64,000 nucleotides of DNA, from the NCBI GenBank assembly GCA_004369045.1, contig ML213504.1, forward strand, positions 1,908,894-1,972,893. Reading direction: 5' to 3'. How positions within the stretch are numbered: position 1 is the first letter of the stretch; every line of letters starts with the position of its first letter. Position numbers and translations under genes: made by a program. Under the pieces are notes generated by a model. That model was given only the letters and a program-made list of their open reading frames with translations, was not told the DNA's origin and did not search any database. Origin of the DNA: Heliocybe sulcata (taxonomy: Eukaryota > Basidiomycota > Agaricomycetes > Gloeophyllales > Gloeophyllaceae). Positions 21,409 through 33,630 of the stretch are shown here, piece after piece.

Positions 21409-22521
21409 TCATAGCATCTTCACGTATGAGGCTGGGACGAGGCCCCGCTTGTCGTTGAGCTCCGCTGTCCACCTACGACTCAGGTCAGCAAGAACACACA
21501 GTAATACAGGAGCCCTGGGATATTCTCACCAATCATCTGACGTCCTCTCGACGATCAGAATCCTCTGTTCGGCCTTCAACGTGAGGTCGCCCGGATCCTG
21601 GTTGATAACGCATGAGCACCGTCCCCTTGACGCCTTCTCATCACACCTACCTCGCTAGAATAATCGTACAACGCCTCTCCCCACTCGCCCGCCTCCTCCT
21701 CTTCCTCCTGTTCGGGTTCAGGCTCGGGAGGCGCTGGAGACGACCCCGCCCTCCTCACCGGCGGCGGCGCGTAATTGCTCCTCCTTGCCGCGAAGGCGGG
21801 CGGAGTAGGTGGCGCAACGGGCGCAGGCGTCTTGCTCTTGTTCGCCGTCGAGCCCCGGAGGGACGTGAACATGTTCTTCGCGGAGGAGGTGTCCACGTCC
21901 GAGCCGAATCTCTGCACGATCCATTGGCGTGAGACAGGGAAGGCGGGAGGGATTTGGACTCACCTTGACAGAAGTCAAGCTCGCCGTGCTCGACACGCGG
22001 GGCTCGTGCTCGTTAGAGGACGTCCTGCGCGGCGGAGCGGGCGGTTTCGCCAGGGACTCGTTGCTCGCCCCTGCGTTCTTCGAGGACCCGAAAGCAGCAG
22101 CAGCAGCAGCAACCCGACCCACCGACTCGGTCACCCCAGGCTGCGATAACTAGGATATCATTCGATAAATGATCAGTGATTAATAGGAAGCAACACCGGC
22201 GGAGTTCCTACAGACTTACAGCAGCATGATGCGGACTGGACTTGGGCACGCCATGCTTCAGACCAGCAGACACGAGCTGCGAGGTCGCTGCAGGATTCGA
22301 TGCCAAGGCGCGATGGACTGCAGACGCAGCAGCGCCAGCCGCATCTCTCGATTCACTCGGCGCGCTCCCAAGGACGTCGGGACGCGACGCGAAGTACCTG
22401 CCACATGAGATATCTGTAAATTCAAATTCCAGCACACAGTAGCCCCAACGGAACTACGCAACTCGTCTAACAGCGAGAAGAACGCGTCCTTCTCGTTCGA
22501 GGATAAGTTAGAGAAAACCAT
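21409..22521 (-). CDS. SH3-domain protein with disordered middle
   Basis: Spliced gene of five or six exons. The start at 22521 gives MVFSNLSSNEKDAFFSLLDE, followed after an intron by YFASRPDVLGSAPSESRDAA. The middle is low-complexity: Ala-rich runs, KPPAPPRRTSSNEHEP and PAPVAPPTPPAFAARRSNYA with proline-rich, SH3-binding-like stretches, then an acidic run. The last three exons make one SH3 domain: ALYDYSSEDPGDLTLKAEQR, SDDWWTAELNDKRGLVPASY, ending VKML at 21409. ALYDY, the WW pair and the P-S-Y motif are the ligand-groove residues. I do not know a named orthologue. Inference: an adaptor in actin patch, endocytosis or polarity pathways, as for other small fungal SH3 proteins. Confidence 0.8.
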
Positions 22522-22916
22522 CAAGCCGGTACCGCGGTAAGGTCTAACTCTGAAGACGCCGGTATATCCAAACGAACTCGAGATTAATACTGCGGAAACG
22601 AGATTGAGATGGTAATTGGACTCGCGCTATTCCCATCAACCGGTAGTCAAACCAGTGGCATAGGTTTACATTTTGAGGTAGGTACGATAAAATATTTATG
22701 TGGGCTCCAATCATCTAGACAGTACATACGGCCATAAGGAAAAATGAGAAGCAAGACATACACAGCTTGAAAGCGAGAACATGAGGGGGGAGGGGGGTAG
22801 GGGAGGGTGAGGGGAGCCTAAACATAACATCCTTGCGTAGTGTATCAAAAAGCAATGTCACTGACGAATAAAAAATTTGAACCCTATTGAACAGAGATGA
22901 AGCAACGGCCCGCGCA
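22522..22916. other. Intergenic, no gene seen
   Basis: The 395 bp are the 5' flank of the SH3 gene and the 3' flank of the SSXT-like gene. A poly-G/C tract (ggggggaggggggtagggg) lies at about 22783-22801. Confidence 0.45.
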
Positions 22917-25900
22917 TCATCCCCAATTGAAGATATCAAAATTGTCCCCTGGTTGCCCACCAGATTGCGGGTTATTTTGTTGGTGCTGATACTGATGCGA
23001 AGCGGACATGGGTATCGGAGTGGACGAGGTCGCGCGGCTATGCGATGGATCGCCTTGGTGCATCGACGGTTGGCCTCCTACCGCCGGTGATCCCACATTG
23101 TACGGATAGTTGGCACCGCCTTGTGACCAGCCCTGCGACTGATCACCCATCGACATAGCACCGCCTTGACTTCCGCCATGCCCTTGCGACATATTATATG
23201 ATCCCTGGCCCTGCGCCATCCCCATCCCCATCTGCTGCTGCCAGTTACCACCCCCGCCGCCAGCAAGCTGCTGCGGGTTCACATACCCGCTCCGAGCGCT
23301 GGCCGCCTGCTGAGCCTGCATCATCGCCCGGTGGTAATCATCCTGGCTAGGAGCTTGAGCATGCATCTGCTGTGCCGAAGGCGCCCTCATAGGCACTCTC
23401 GGCGTCATCGGCGATTGCCCACTATCGGACGGAGACCGGGTGCTCCGCGCGATCCCCGGAATGGCACCGCTATTCGAACGCAATGCATTCAAGGACGGGT
23501 GCATTCCTCCTTCCGCACCATGACTGGGGCCCACCATGGGAGAGCCAATACCTGCTGAATGTGGTGGTGAGCCGGCTTGCCCTTGCATCTGCTGCTGTTG
23601 GTGGGCGTGCTGCTGCTGGAGCTGCTGCCGCAACTGCGCATACTGCTGGGGATTCATCATGCTGGGATTAATATTCTGCCCTCCACTTCCTCGCGCTTGC
23701 TGTTGCATGAGCAGGAACTGCCGCTGCTGCGGCGACAGATTATTCAAGTTGATCCCCGATGGCATCCCAGGAATATTCTGCCCTTGCCCCATACCAGACG
23801 GACCAGCGACGCCACCCATATTCACATTGGACATATTGGGATTGTTACCGAACGGAAACTGGCCTCCTTGCGGCGAGTGCCCAGACATCTGCTGCTGGCC
23901 CATACCCGACTGCATACCCATGGGATTCCCGCCAGCACCATTGCCGGTCAAGAACTGAGGATTCGCCGACATGTTCGTGTTCTGCGGCTGTTGCTGCTGC
24001 TGCTGCATCGCCTGCATGGCAAGCTGTTGCGGGTTGAGCCCACCCGGCATCTGGCCACCACCACCACCCTGCATACTCTGCCGATTCTGCTGACTCTGCT
24101 GAGCCATCGCCTACGCCGAAACACACCAAAATCAAAGAACGTCCTCGACCAAAACCAGAAAAATCCAAACTAACCTGAAGCTGCTGCATCCTCTGCAACT
24201 GGATCTGCACCGGCATGGACATAAACCCCGCTATCGACTGGCTCAAATACCGCACCATCGGATGCATCGGGTTCTGCAATATCGCAAAGTTCGCCACCGC
24301 ATTCGGCCCAATCGAGTTCAACGCCGCGATCTGCTGCGGCGTCAAACTCATCGGCGCACCATTGTTCATCGGCACCGAGCTGGGTCCCGGCATGCCAGGG
24401 TGCATATTGGGCATTCCAGGCACACTCGAATTCCCCGGTACGTTCTGTCCGCCCACCATACCCTGCATACCCTGCTGCGAGCTCCCTGGCGGCGGCGACA
24501 TGTGGCTGACCGCCTGTTGCGCTTGGCCATGCTGAGCCTGCATCATATTCCGGTACTGCTGCATCTGCCGCATTCGCGCTGCGTCCATGTTCTGCGTCGG
24601 AGACGCGGATGGCTGCGGTATTGACGGCGAAGGCACATGCGGCGTGCCAATATGCGACGAGTGACCGATAGAGTGCGTGGGGCTCGCTCTCGACATGTTT
24701 TGCATGGGCATAGGTACGTTATTGGGTATTGGTGTTGACGCTGAGGGGGTAGACGCAGACGGCATTCCCATGTTACCCGGTTGCGGTGGGGGCATAGCAG
24801 CTGACGGCGTGGGTGCTGGCATAAGCTTGCTCTCACCCATATCCCGGCGTTTGTGGGCGGCATCTGGCGCTTGTGATGGTGGCTCCTCCGTCCGGTCCCT
24901 TTTGAGGCTCGGTGACGATGAGGACGCCATGCGCGACAAGCTGGCGCCTGCATGCTGTTTCTGAGATCGTGCAATATCCCGCGCAAAGACTACAGGGAGG
25001 TGGTTGTACAGCTGGTTGATGCGCTCCGTTGACGTGAACTCAACTACCGGCGGAGGAGCCATCGTAGGCAGTCGGACTGCCGGCGCGTTTCCCTGAGAAA
25101 ATGGGAGATGAGAGATGGGAAGGACATCTACATCAGTGATAAAACGCTCACAACTTTGCTGTTCTCGTCGTGTGCTGCTGCAAGCCAAGCTAAATTTGAT
25201 TCGATCCGCGACGCGTACCTAAGCAATGGTTCATATGGTACCACCCAGAAACCTTCGAACCACCTACTGTTTACATCGTGCGTCTGTGAGAGGGATACCG
25301 CGAGCTTGGAATTCCATGTACACCCTGGAAGGGAGAGTTCTGTCATTGAGGCTTTCACATAAATAACCAGAAAGGACTGACTTTAAAAGCTCCGAATTTA
25401 GCTGCAAGATAGTAACCACCTTTGAATCAGGATTCGATAAACTTGTCGCTTGCTGATTCGACCCCGAGGATTGGACAGACTGCCCCAGCCAAGCCTGAGA
25501 CGAGGAACTTGGAGAGCCTTTAATCGTGTTGTCCTGCGATGCAAGCACCTCGGGTGGAGGTGGTGGTTGGATCTGAGTAGTGGATTGGACAGCTGGCTGA
25601 TCCTGAGCGCTCGAACTGGCATGTTGCTGAGGACTCGAAGAAGGCTCAGACGCATCAGCGCGAGGCGAGGTAGGTTGAACCCCCGACTCGTCCACGTTGC
25701 TATCCGAGTTATCCATGGCTGGCGCACTGGGAGGACTGGATGCGGCATCCCCTCGGTCCGTGGGCGGCGCTTCTTCGGAATTGGAAGCTCCATTCCCTGT
25801 CGACGCCTCCTGCTGCTCTCCGTCCTGCTGCTTCTCCCCTCTATCGCCCTGCTGCGGTTCATCGTCCTCGGGTGCAGTGGTGAGCTCACTTAGCGGTGTA

Positions 25901-26301
25901 GACTGGCGAGACGCGTCGTCGACTGCTCCCGCATCAACCAGCTCTGCTACCGAATCTGGTTCTTGCTGGGCATCGTCGGGAGGCGTAGAGGTGTCGTGCG
26001 TGCCCTGTGGTGGGTTCGCGGAGTCGTCGTGGGCATCGGCAGGCGAGGAGGGCGAGGTGCCCGGGAGTGCGGGGTCGGTGCCGTCGACAGGAGTGATGGG
26101 CCCATGGGCGGGGGCGGGCTCTGTGGGCAGGCCCTTGAAGAGGTCGTCGGGGTGGATTTTGGCGGCGTTGTCGTCGATGTCGTCGAGGTGGTGGCGGGGC
26201 TCGTCTGTGGCGGGAAGGGAAGGCCAAGGCGAAAGAGGGTCGTTCTGCAAGATTAGGTTGGCCTTTGGGGAGAGATGATGTGTGTGATCGAGATGGAGCA
26301 T
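22917..26301 (-). CDS. Gln-rich SSXT/SS18-like protein (probable SWI/SNF subunit)
   Basis: Spliced gene. The first exon encodes a long acidic, Pro/Ser-rich region (26301 to about 25395). Across two short introns runs a helical module: ILQLNSELLK, VYMEFQARGIPLTDARCKQ, YASRIESNLAWLAAAHDENS. This pattern (E-x-Q-x-x-G, Y-x-x-R-I-x-x-N-L-x-x-L-A-x-x-A-D/H) matches the SSXT (SS18) N-terminal domain. RINQLYNHLPVVFARDI follows, then a very long Gln/Met/Gly/Pro/Ser-rich tail (QQQQQ, MNPQQYAQLRQQLQQQHAHQ) ending NFDIFNWG. Known: SSXT-domain proteins bind SWI/SNF remodelers and act as coactivators through QPGY-like tails. The splice giving CKQ|YASR uses a gtaggt donor. Assignment rests mainly on the one module. 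Confidence 0.75.
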
Positions 26302-28232
26302 AATATGGCGGTTGGTTCGCCCGGAAATAGTCGAACAGGCGGACTGGAAGTGTGTGCAGCGTTGCCAGCAGGGTCCGGGCTGTCGGCGGGAAATGCGAGC
26401 CAGGCAGGCGAACCGGTCGAGCCGAGATCAGAAGAGAAAGAATATGCCAGCGTCCTCAGCGTAACAGCGTAATCTCCTCGATAACACGATTTGCGCTCTT
26501 TCCGCAGGGAATTGGGAACAGCAGAGCGGTGGCTGCGCGCCGTGTGACCCCCGTGCCTCTCTCGGTCCGGCGCCAGGCGGAGCATGAATCTGCCACATCC
26601 CGTCGTCGTCGCGCACGACGAGGGGGGCACCAGCACCAGCGACGGCGACCGCTACTTATATACCAGCGAACAGGCACCCTGACGTATTACATTAGCGTGA
26701 TCGGCGCGACCTTCCCCTTCATAATTATTTGAATTCTACACTTGGCTTTTTCCGGTCTCATTCCAATCTTGCACCTGCAAACTTGTCACTCTGCGCTCGG
26801 CAATCATTTCCCGTCTTCTCTATTCGTCTCCACTAGCATCCCAGCCATACACACTCTATTCTCAGGCGCGCTGTCGCCTCGAGGTCCTGCAGAAGGAACG
26901 CCGTTGCGGACCCTGTAACACTCTCAAGTCCTCCGGATGCAACAGTGCCACCCTATCTGATCAGGCGTAATAGATCTCCTGCCCAGGCTTCGTATCCTCC
27001 CATACCTTACTCGACAACTTCCTCGGCCAAGCGCGATTCCCATGTGTCCCGGCTGGCGGACCTGAGAGTGTCCTGCTCGATGGGCTTACAGCGCTCCCGC
27101 AGCGGTGTTTCCGACCTACCGGGCGATAGCAAGGTACGGGCAATCAAAGTGCCAGTAGACCTGTCTCAAAAGTGATTGAGTAGCGCTACAAGTATAGCCA
27201 TTAGGGGTACGTACCGGAATGTGATACGCAGTAGGCCTGCCCGTGGGTGCAGTGACCTTCGAGTTGACCAGCAATTAATAAATCAAGGTACACGTCTCCT
27301 GCAAGGGCATGAGACGAGATGCCGACGATCCGCCATGTAGTCCGGCTCAAGAGGACTGGCCGGACTGGTCTGCCTGTCACCTGGAGATAAGCAAATCTAC
27401 TGAGGCATGAGTCAGTCTGAGCAGCATCAAGATCCAATCAGCATACGCAGTAAGTGATTCGTCCCATCAAGCAGGACAAGTTTGACCGACGATGGAGCCC
27501 GCGTATCATTGAGGAGACACGCATCTAACCTCGTAGTCGTAACTTCTACATCCATCCTGGGCGTGTGCCAGCGACCCGAAATTCGGATACGGAGCAACCG
27601 GCCATTCTGAGATACGAAACAGCGACGTGAGCATCAACTGCGGCATGCTCGCGATGCAGGGCGCATCAGCGACTAGAACTCGGTGAGGTTCTTCGGTCAA
27701 CGCGTGCACGGCTGAAGCTTAATATGCTTCTTCTCCGAGCCCGGAGCGCCCACTCTTGTCTTGAGCAAGTCCCGCCTCACCGAAATCACTGCCTAGATAG
27801 ATAATAAAGCCCGCCCTCGTTCCCAGGAACGTACGCGACAGTCGGACAGCCTGGACAGGAGTGAAACGAACGCGCAAGTCCGATGAATCCTCGGTATGCC
27901 ACAAGCGCGAAGCATCGGAAGTTGCCACACCGCGCCACATTTCCCAAACATCTGCAAATATCCATCGAGGGACCGTGCAACGCTTGTAGGCTCGCGGTAC
28001 ACAAGTTTCCGTCAAGACCTAAAGTGAGTACTGTCCCCTCGTATTTCGTCGAAATGCTGCTCGGACGGGATGAGAGACGTGGCTGGAGTGCTGCCGGATG
28101 TGTGGTTTGAGCAAAATCATGGAAGAATGGGGTGGATGGGTTTGGCGTGGTCCGGATGGAGGCGGCTTGGGATATTGATCTTGAAGCGTGTATGCGGACG
28201 GCCAGCTTACGACGACACTTGCAGATTCCAAG
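26302..28232. other. 1.9-kb gene-free interval
   Basis: No frame in this stretch looks like a conserved protein. The left end must hold the promoter of the SSXT-like gene, and a TATA-like element (cttatatacc) lies near 26655. A pyrimidine-rich tract at about 26745-26865, like that before many fungal transcription starts, suggests a rightward start site with no clear product. The right end holds the uL2 promoter. Long antisense frames over 27719-28268 are not supported by any motif. Confidence 0.45.
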
Positions 28233-29230
28233 ATGGGTAGGGTTATCAGGGCTCAGAGGCGCTCGCACACTATCGTACGTCCTCCAATATCAAGTTAAAT
28301 GAATCATTATACTGACGAAGAATGCACTCGTTTGCGCGAATAGTTCAAGGCGCACACGCACCACAACAAGAACCCTGCCCAGTACCGCGCCCTCGACTAC
28401 TCTGAGCGCAATGGTTACATGCGAGGGATAGTCAAGGAAATCATCCACGACGCCGGCCGGTACGCATCTTATCCCCCTCGCTCTAACCCTACTCCTTAAA
28501 CCCCAGCCCAGAGGTGCACCTCTCGCCCGCGTCGTCTTCCGCGACCCCTACCGCTACAAGCTCCGCCAAGAAACCTTCATCGCCACCGAGGGCCTGCACA
28601 CGGGCGCCTTCGTCTACGCAGGCAAGAAGGCGACGCTCGCCGTCGGCAACGTCCTCCCCGTCTCGCAGTGCCCCGAGGGCACCATTGTGTGCAACGTCGA
28701 GGAGAAGGTCGGCGACCGCGGCGCGCTCGCGCGCACCTCGGGCAACTACGCGACCGTCATCGGCCACTCGCCCGAGGAGAACAAGACGCGCATCCGCCTC
28801 CCGTCGGGCGCGAAGAAGACCGTCTCGGGGGGCGCGCGCGCGACGATCGGGATTGTGGCGGGTGGTGGACGCATTGACAAGCCTTTGCTCAAGGCTGGGC
28901 GGGCGTACTACAAGTTCAAGGCTAAGCGTTACAAGTGCGTTTACTCGCCTGGGTGCATTGAGCTGTTTCTAACTTGCCGCACTTTTACAGCTGGCCCCGT
29001 ACTCGTGGTGTTGCTATGAACCCCGTGGACCATCCTCACGGTGGTGGTAACCACCAGCATATCGGTAAGGCGTCCACGATTGCCCGCTCTGCCGTCCCCG
29101 GTCAGAAAGTCGGTCTTATTGCTGCCCGTCGTGTACGTATACTTTCACTTGTCCTGTCTCCGTCTTCCATGCTTATATTTCTCTGTAGACTGGTCTGTTA
29201 CGTGGTACCGTCAAGGTCAAGGACGTATAA
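28233..29230 (+). CDS. 60S ribosomal protein uL2 (L2/L8 family)
   Basis: Spliced ribosomal protein gene. Exon 1 encodes [10 protein letters not shown] plus SHTI; later exons give [60 protein letters not shown] and [20 protein letters not shown]. They continue with [20 protein letters not shown] and the peptidyl-transferase-centre loop [20 protein letters not shown], which holds the conserved His of the HPHGGG motif. The last exon ends [13 protein letters not shown] at 29230. uL2 sits at the interface near the peptidyl-transferase centre of the cytosolic large subunit. The central exon is strongly GC-rich with very biased codon use, as expected for a highly expressed gene. Confidence 0.96.
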
Positions 29231-29568
29231 AGGATTCTCAGGCTCGAGTCTCTTTATTACCTTACCATGCTTTCGCTACCCGTCGCTACAAAACATTGTA
29301 TGCAACGACTTGCATATGCGTTCACGCTCATGCCTCATGTTATGCTGCTCTGCAATCCACTCGTCTACTTGCACTGAGCTGGTGTACCTGTATTTCTGCG
29401 ACTGAATGACGAAGAGCTGATGGGAGCGGAAGTATTGATGATACGACCGCAATAATCCCTTCCGACGTGGGACCAATAAACGAAACTCTTGCCTCTTATT
29501 CTATAGCTTGTCTATATGGGTATTGCACAGTTGGCCGATATTACATTTCTTTGCGCATTCTTCGTCGT
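29231..29568. other. 3' region between convergent genes
   Basis: The 338 bp hold the 3' untranslated ends of uL2 (+) and the sugar kinase (-). No gene is seen. Confidence 0.5.
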
Positions 29569-31680
29569 TCACTTTGCCGCATCCTCCATCTCCTTCCTCC
29601 ACCTCTTCTGAATCTCAATCGTCTCCCTGAAAATCTTGTACTTGGCCTCCAATAACTTCTTCTCCTTCGGACTTGCCGCAGGCGAGACCATGGACCCAAC
29701 AGGCGTCATCTCGACCATAACATCCCACAGACCCTGGTCCTGGTTCTCTTTGCCTTGGCGCCCGGCCCACTCTGCGGCGAACCGCCCGAGCATCGCACTG
29801 CCCAACACGACAGCGATACCCGCGTTCGCCGGGATAACGACCGGCATCTTGCAGACGTCGGCCAGGAGCTGCATCAGCGGCGCGTTCTTCGCTTGGGAGC
29901 CGGACATGTAGATGGCGGTAATGGAATGGCCCTTTGCGTTCATCTCGTCGACGATGTGCCGGGTTTGGAGGGCGATGGCCTCGAGCGTGACGGTGAATTT
30001 ACGAGCAAGATCGCCCATGCCGGCGTCCTGCGCATTGTATTTGGGATTAGGCGGGTAATGGGAGGGTGGGTGGGATACGTACGAGCGTGAGACCCATTAT
30101 CGCACCACGCATGCGGGGATCAGCGATGGGAGAGCGGTTTCCTTTCGGGTTGTTAGTACAGATTGGCATCAATGATCTGCCATACTTACCGTGTAAATCG
30201 GGATAAAAGTGCAGATCCTTGGTGAGCTCTGTAAAGGTAGCGACCTTGTTCTCGTCTCGCATCGTAACCAGTGTGTCATGCAGGACTGAAGGTGACTGTT
30301 AGCCAGACAGTACAAGAAGAGACATGGATAACCCACCCTCGAAGATGTTCGTGTTCTGCTTCTCAGCCTTCTCGGTGAGCTCTTTGTATGCGGGATGCGT
30401 GGTGATCATGAAGTCGATCAGCTGGCCGGTGGACGACTGGCCACCCTCATTACACCACCAGCCGGGGAAGAGGACGTCCTGCAGGCGGATTAGTGCTGGA
30501 ACCAAACTTGCATCTATTTGATAATCTTACTCTGTACGGTCCCCACACACCGTCCACGAAGACACCTTCAGGACTCTATATAACCATCAGTCAATGGAGG
30601 CGCCACACGCCGGCATAACATACCTGAACGACGTAACATGTCGAAGTACCAGCCACGGCAGCCAGGCGATGTCTGGATTCGTCCAGTGAAGGAACGACAT
30701 CAGACAACTTGCCCTTTTCTGTATACCGCGCGGCGATCGTTCCCAGCCACCCAGCGTATCTGATAGCAACCGTGAGTACACAATCAGGACAGCGTGTTCT
30801 CAACGTACGCATCGATCACACCACTTCCGACTGGGGTGCCCTCGAGGAGCCCCAGCTCCCCGGCAGCGCGCTTGCTTAGCCCCTTCCCAACAGGCAGACC
30901 CGCATTCAGCACGTCGCCGTCAGCGGCACCCATCTGGCGGTAGTTCTCTTTGGAGAACTCCGGCAGACCGATCTTCTCGAAGAAGTCGCCTTGCCATCCA
31001 CCCTTTGCAGGGACAAAGGAGCATTTGCACGCAATGGAGCACACTGAGCGGGTGTTCTGCCCAGTTGCACGGTATGTGAGGTAGTCGGGCAGGTCGAAGA
31101 ATTGGCATCGCGAGAAAAGCTTCGGGTCCATGCGCTTCTTTAGCCAGAGAGTTTTCGGGATCTCCATTTCCAACTATGCAAAAAGGGAAATGAGAGTCAG
31201 TACAGAGCTGATCAGAGGGCGACTGACGTCGTGATTGAAACCTACACTCATCGTACCGCCAACATAGTCCAGCACTACTGAACCGGTATTGTTGATCAGC
31301 TCAGCCTCCTCCTCCGCACGGTGATCCGCCCAGAGGATGATGTTCCTGTCACCGCTCTGGCCAAGCTGGTCTCCTTTAGTGACCACTACCGGGTCGGCAT
31401 TCTCGTCGGACACCGCGAGCGAACATGTCGCATCGAAGCCTATTCCCTTGACGCTCGACGCAGGAACCTTGGATTCCTTCAAGACAGCCTTGATCGTCTT
31501 TCCGATGGCATTCCATATTTCGGTCGTAGACTGCTCGAAGATGCGATGGTCCTCCTTGTCGCGGAAAGTGGTGATGTTCTCTGTCGAGGATGCGACAAGA
31601 GTTCCATCTTTCTTGACGAGTCCTGCCCGAGCAGAGCCAGTACCAACGTCTACGCCAATGTAGTAAACTTCGCTGCCCAT
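29569..31680 (-). CDS. FGGY-family carbohydrate kinase (D-ribulokinase-like, YDR109C/FGGY type)
   Basis: Spliced gene of about ten exons. The start at 31680 gives MGSEVYYIGVDVGTGSARAG, the phosphate-1 motif of the actin-like ATPase fold. Next come GIGFDATCSLAV, ILWADHRAEEEAELIN, and the sugar-contact region WLKKRMDPKLFSRCQFFDLP with DYLTYRATG. The catalytic Asp is in GSGVIDAY, followed across an intron by AGWLGTIAARYTEKGK. The C-terminal domain has AGTSTCYV, FPGWWCNEGGQSSTG, YMSGSQAKNAPLMQLLADV (adenosine motif) and PANAGIAVVLGSAMLG. The length and GGQSSTG signature match the eukaryotic FGGY/YDR109C group, shown in relatives to phosphorylate ribulose. The exact sugar is inferred. Confidence 0.9.
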
Positions 31681-32450
31681 GGTGGTACTGCAGGAAGACT
31701 GGACAAAATTGAATATTACCCGCGTGTGGAGAAAGATCCGGCTATCCGGCCCGTAAACCCGGATGTTACAGATGACGTCCGCATCTAGGTAGCGGGCAAA
31801 CTCATAGGCGCTGTCGTTCCAAGCGGTCAGCTTGCGAGCGGCTCGTTCATAAGAGATGCATGCTGCTTGCATTAAATTAACTCTACAAATGGATTTAAAC
31901 GGGAATCTCCCGGCAGCAAAGCTTGGACTCCGCGGATTCTAATCATCTTTGGTAGAGAAGTTGCTTACATTCTTTTAGTCTCGATTCCAAGTGGCGAAGA
32001 CGCTAAAAATTCGAGACTTTACGGATCTTATAATACATAAAAGAAGTAAATGAATGCTTGACTATAGCAACCAACTATTAAGCTACTCAAATGCTCGCTC
32101 TATCGCGGCCCCAGAGACCAGATTGGATCGGGAAAGAAGCTGTACAGCCACCCCCGTACCACCTAACTGGAAGATCCAGCTCCTGATTCAGGTTGTACCT
32201 GTGGCCTGAACACCGAGTTTACTATCCCGGACTACGGACTGCCTTGACTTCACCTCTCGATGAAATATACTGCCGAAGACGTGAAGTATATGTGTCTCCT
32301 GAATATCAAATGTCTGGTCGATCCGCATGAAGGTTTGTATTGATCACGACTTCTCTCCGTGAATAGAGGAAAGATAACAACACTGACTCACAATGACTCA
32401 TTATAATACGTGACCCTCGGGCGCGTGAGGGCGACTCCTCTATCCCCGCC
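31681..32450. promoter_or_regulatory. Divergent promoter region, no gene seen
   Basis: About 770 bp between the kinase (-) and methyltransferase (+) start codons. AT-rich stretches occur near 32000-32100. No coding frame is convincing. Confidence 0.45.
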
Positions 32451-33421
32451 ATGCAGACGCTCTCCGCCCCAGAGATCGCCTCCCTTTCCCTGCACCACAG
32501 CTACATGGAACTGCAGGTGCAGGTAGGGCAAACGAAGCATCGAATCGACCTGCTGCACAAGTGGGACATTCCTGAGGGAAGTAAAGTCCTAGAAATTGGA
32601 TGCGGACAGGGAGACTGTACCGCTGCCCTCGCTGAGGCTGTAGGTCCAACCGGACATGTCACCGGCGTCGACCCAGGATCACTAACATACGGTGAGCACG
32701 CGCACCAGCATGCCGCTGTGCGGAATACGGGACCTCAAATATTCTCCTAGGCTCACCTTACAACCTTGGCCAAGCCCAAGCGCACCTATCCGCTGGTCGG
32801 CTAGGCTCACGCATCACCTGGGTCCAAGCCGACCCTCTCGATTTCCTGTCCTCCATTTCCGAACCCTACGACGTCGCTGTCCTTGCCCACAGCTTGTGGT
32901 ACTTTTCCTCCCCCGTCCTCATCCGTGACACCCTCCGACTTTTGGCTCGTAAAGCTAAAAAGGTCTGCATCGCAGAGTGGAGTCTCTCCTATACCGCTGC
33001 CGAAGCTGGAGCGCACGTCCTCGCTGCTTTGACGCAAGCAGGGCTCGAGTGTCACAAGAACGTCAGTACGTCAAACGTTCGTACCGTCGTCTCTCCGAAA
33101 GCCATCCAGCGGCTGGCGGGAGTGGCCGGTCTGGAGCTGATTGAGGAAGGCCTTGTCACTCCCGACGAGGACATGTACGACGGTAAGTGGGAAGTGGAGC
33201 GTGTGTTGGATCCTGCTTTCGTGAAGCAGGTCAACAACTGTATCAAGGATGAAAAGGAGAGGGCCGTGGTGATGGCTAATAGGGATGCCGTGGAGGCTAT
33301 TTACAAACGCTGCAAGCAAGAGGGCAAGCTGATTGCCTCGATGGATGTGTGGTGGGGCGTCTTCAAAGGCGGTGTCTGCAAAGGGAGGCGTATTTCTGTG
33401 TATTTTTCGAATCTTATGTAG
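32451..33421 (+). CDS. Class I SAM-dependent methyltransferase
   Basis: Two exons; the short intron follows TAC-G at about 32691 (GT donor) and ends at the cag/tag acceptor near 32749. The SAM-binding motif I is VLEIGCGQGDCTAALAEA and the second-strand acid is HVTGVDPGSLTYG. Motif II has ITWVQADPLDFL and motif III YDVAVLAHSLWYFSS. The C-terminal half is helical and charged, ending WWGVFKGG...YFSNLM. The substrate cannot be read from the sequence. It resembles small-molecule or UbiE/Coq5-like methyltransferases common in agaricomycetes. Its 3' end faces the eS25 gene. Confidence 0.85.
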
Positions 33422-33630
33422 TGTCCCATAGTAGTCGGAGCTGGCATTGACTGTAACATCGGGATCTCACTTTGCTTGGTGTCATTTCCTCGAATCCAGT
33501 CGTTGGTCACACCAGATAGCCTGCTGAGTGCATAATTTTGGTTTGGAGAGCGCGAGAGTACATGTGCATGCGAGAACGTAGTTATCAATGCCTAGCGACA
33601 AGCATAATGGTGGATGAGGAAACGAATGCT

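Noticed and set aside
23536-24173. Plus-strand Cys-, Leu- and His-rich frames
   Set aside because: They are the antisense of the Gln-rich CAG/CTG-type repeats of the SSXT-like gene.
25697-26278. 193-codon Ser/Gly-rich plus-strand frame
   Set aside because: It is antisense to the Pro/Ser/Asp-rich first exon of the SSXT-like gene and has no family features.
27719-28268. Antisense frames upstream of uL2
   Set aside because: No motif, no start context and overlap with the uL2 promoter and first exon; probably random open frames.
28489-28767. Antisense frame over the uL2 main exon
   Set aside because: The open antisense frame is produced by the strong codon bias of the ribosomal protein gene.
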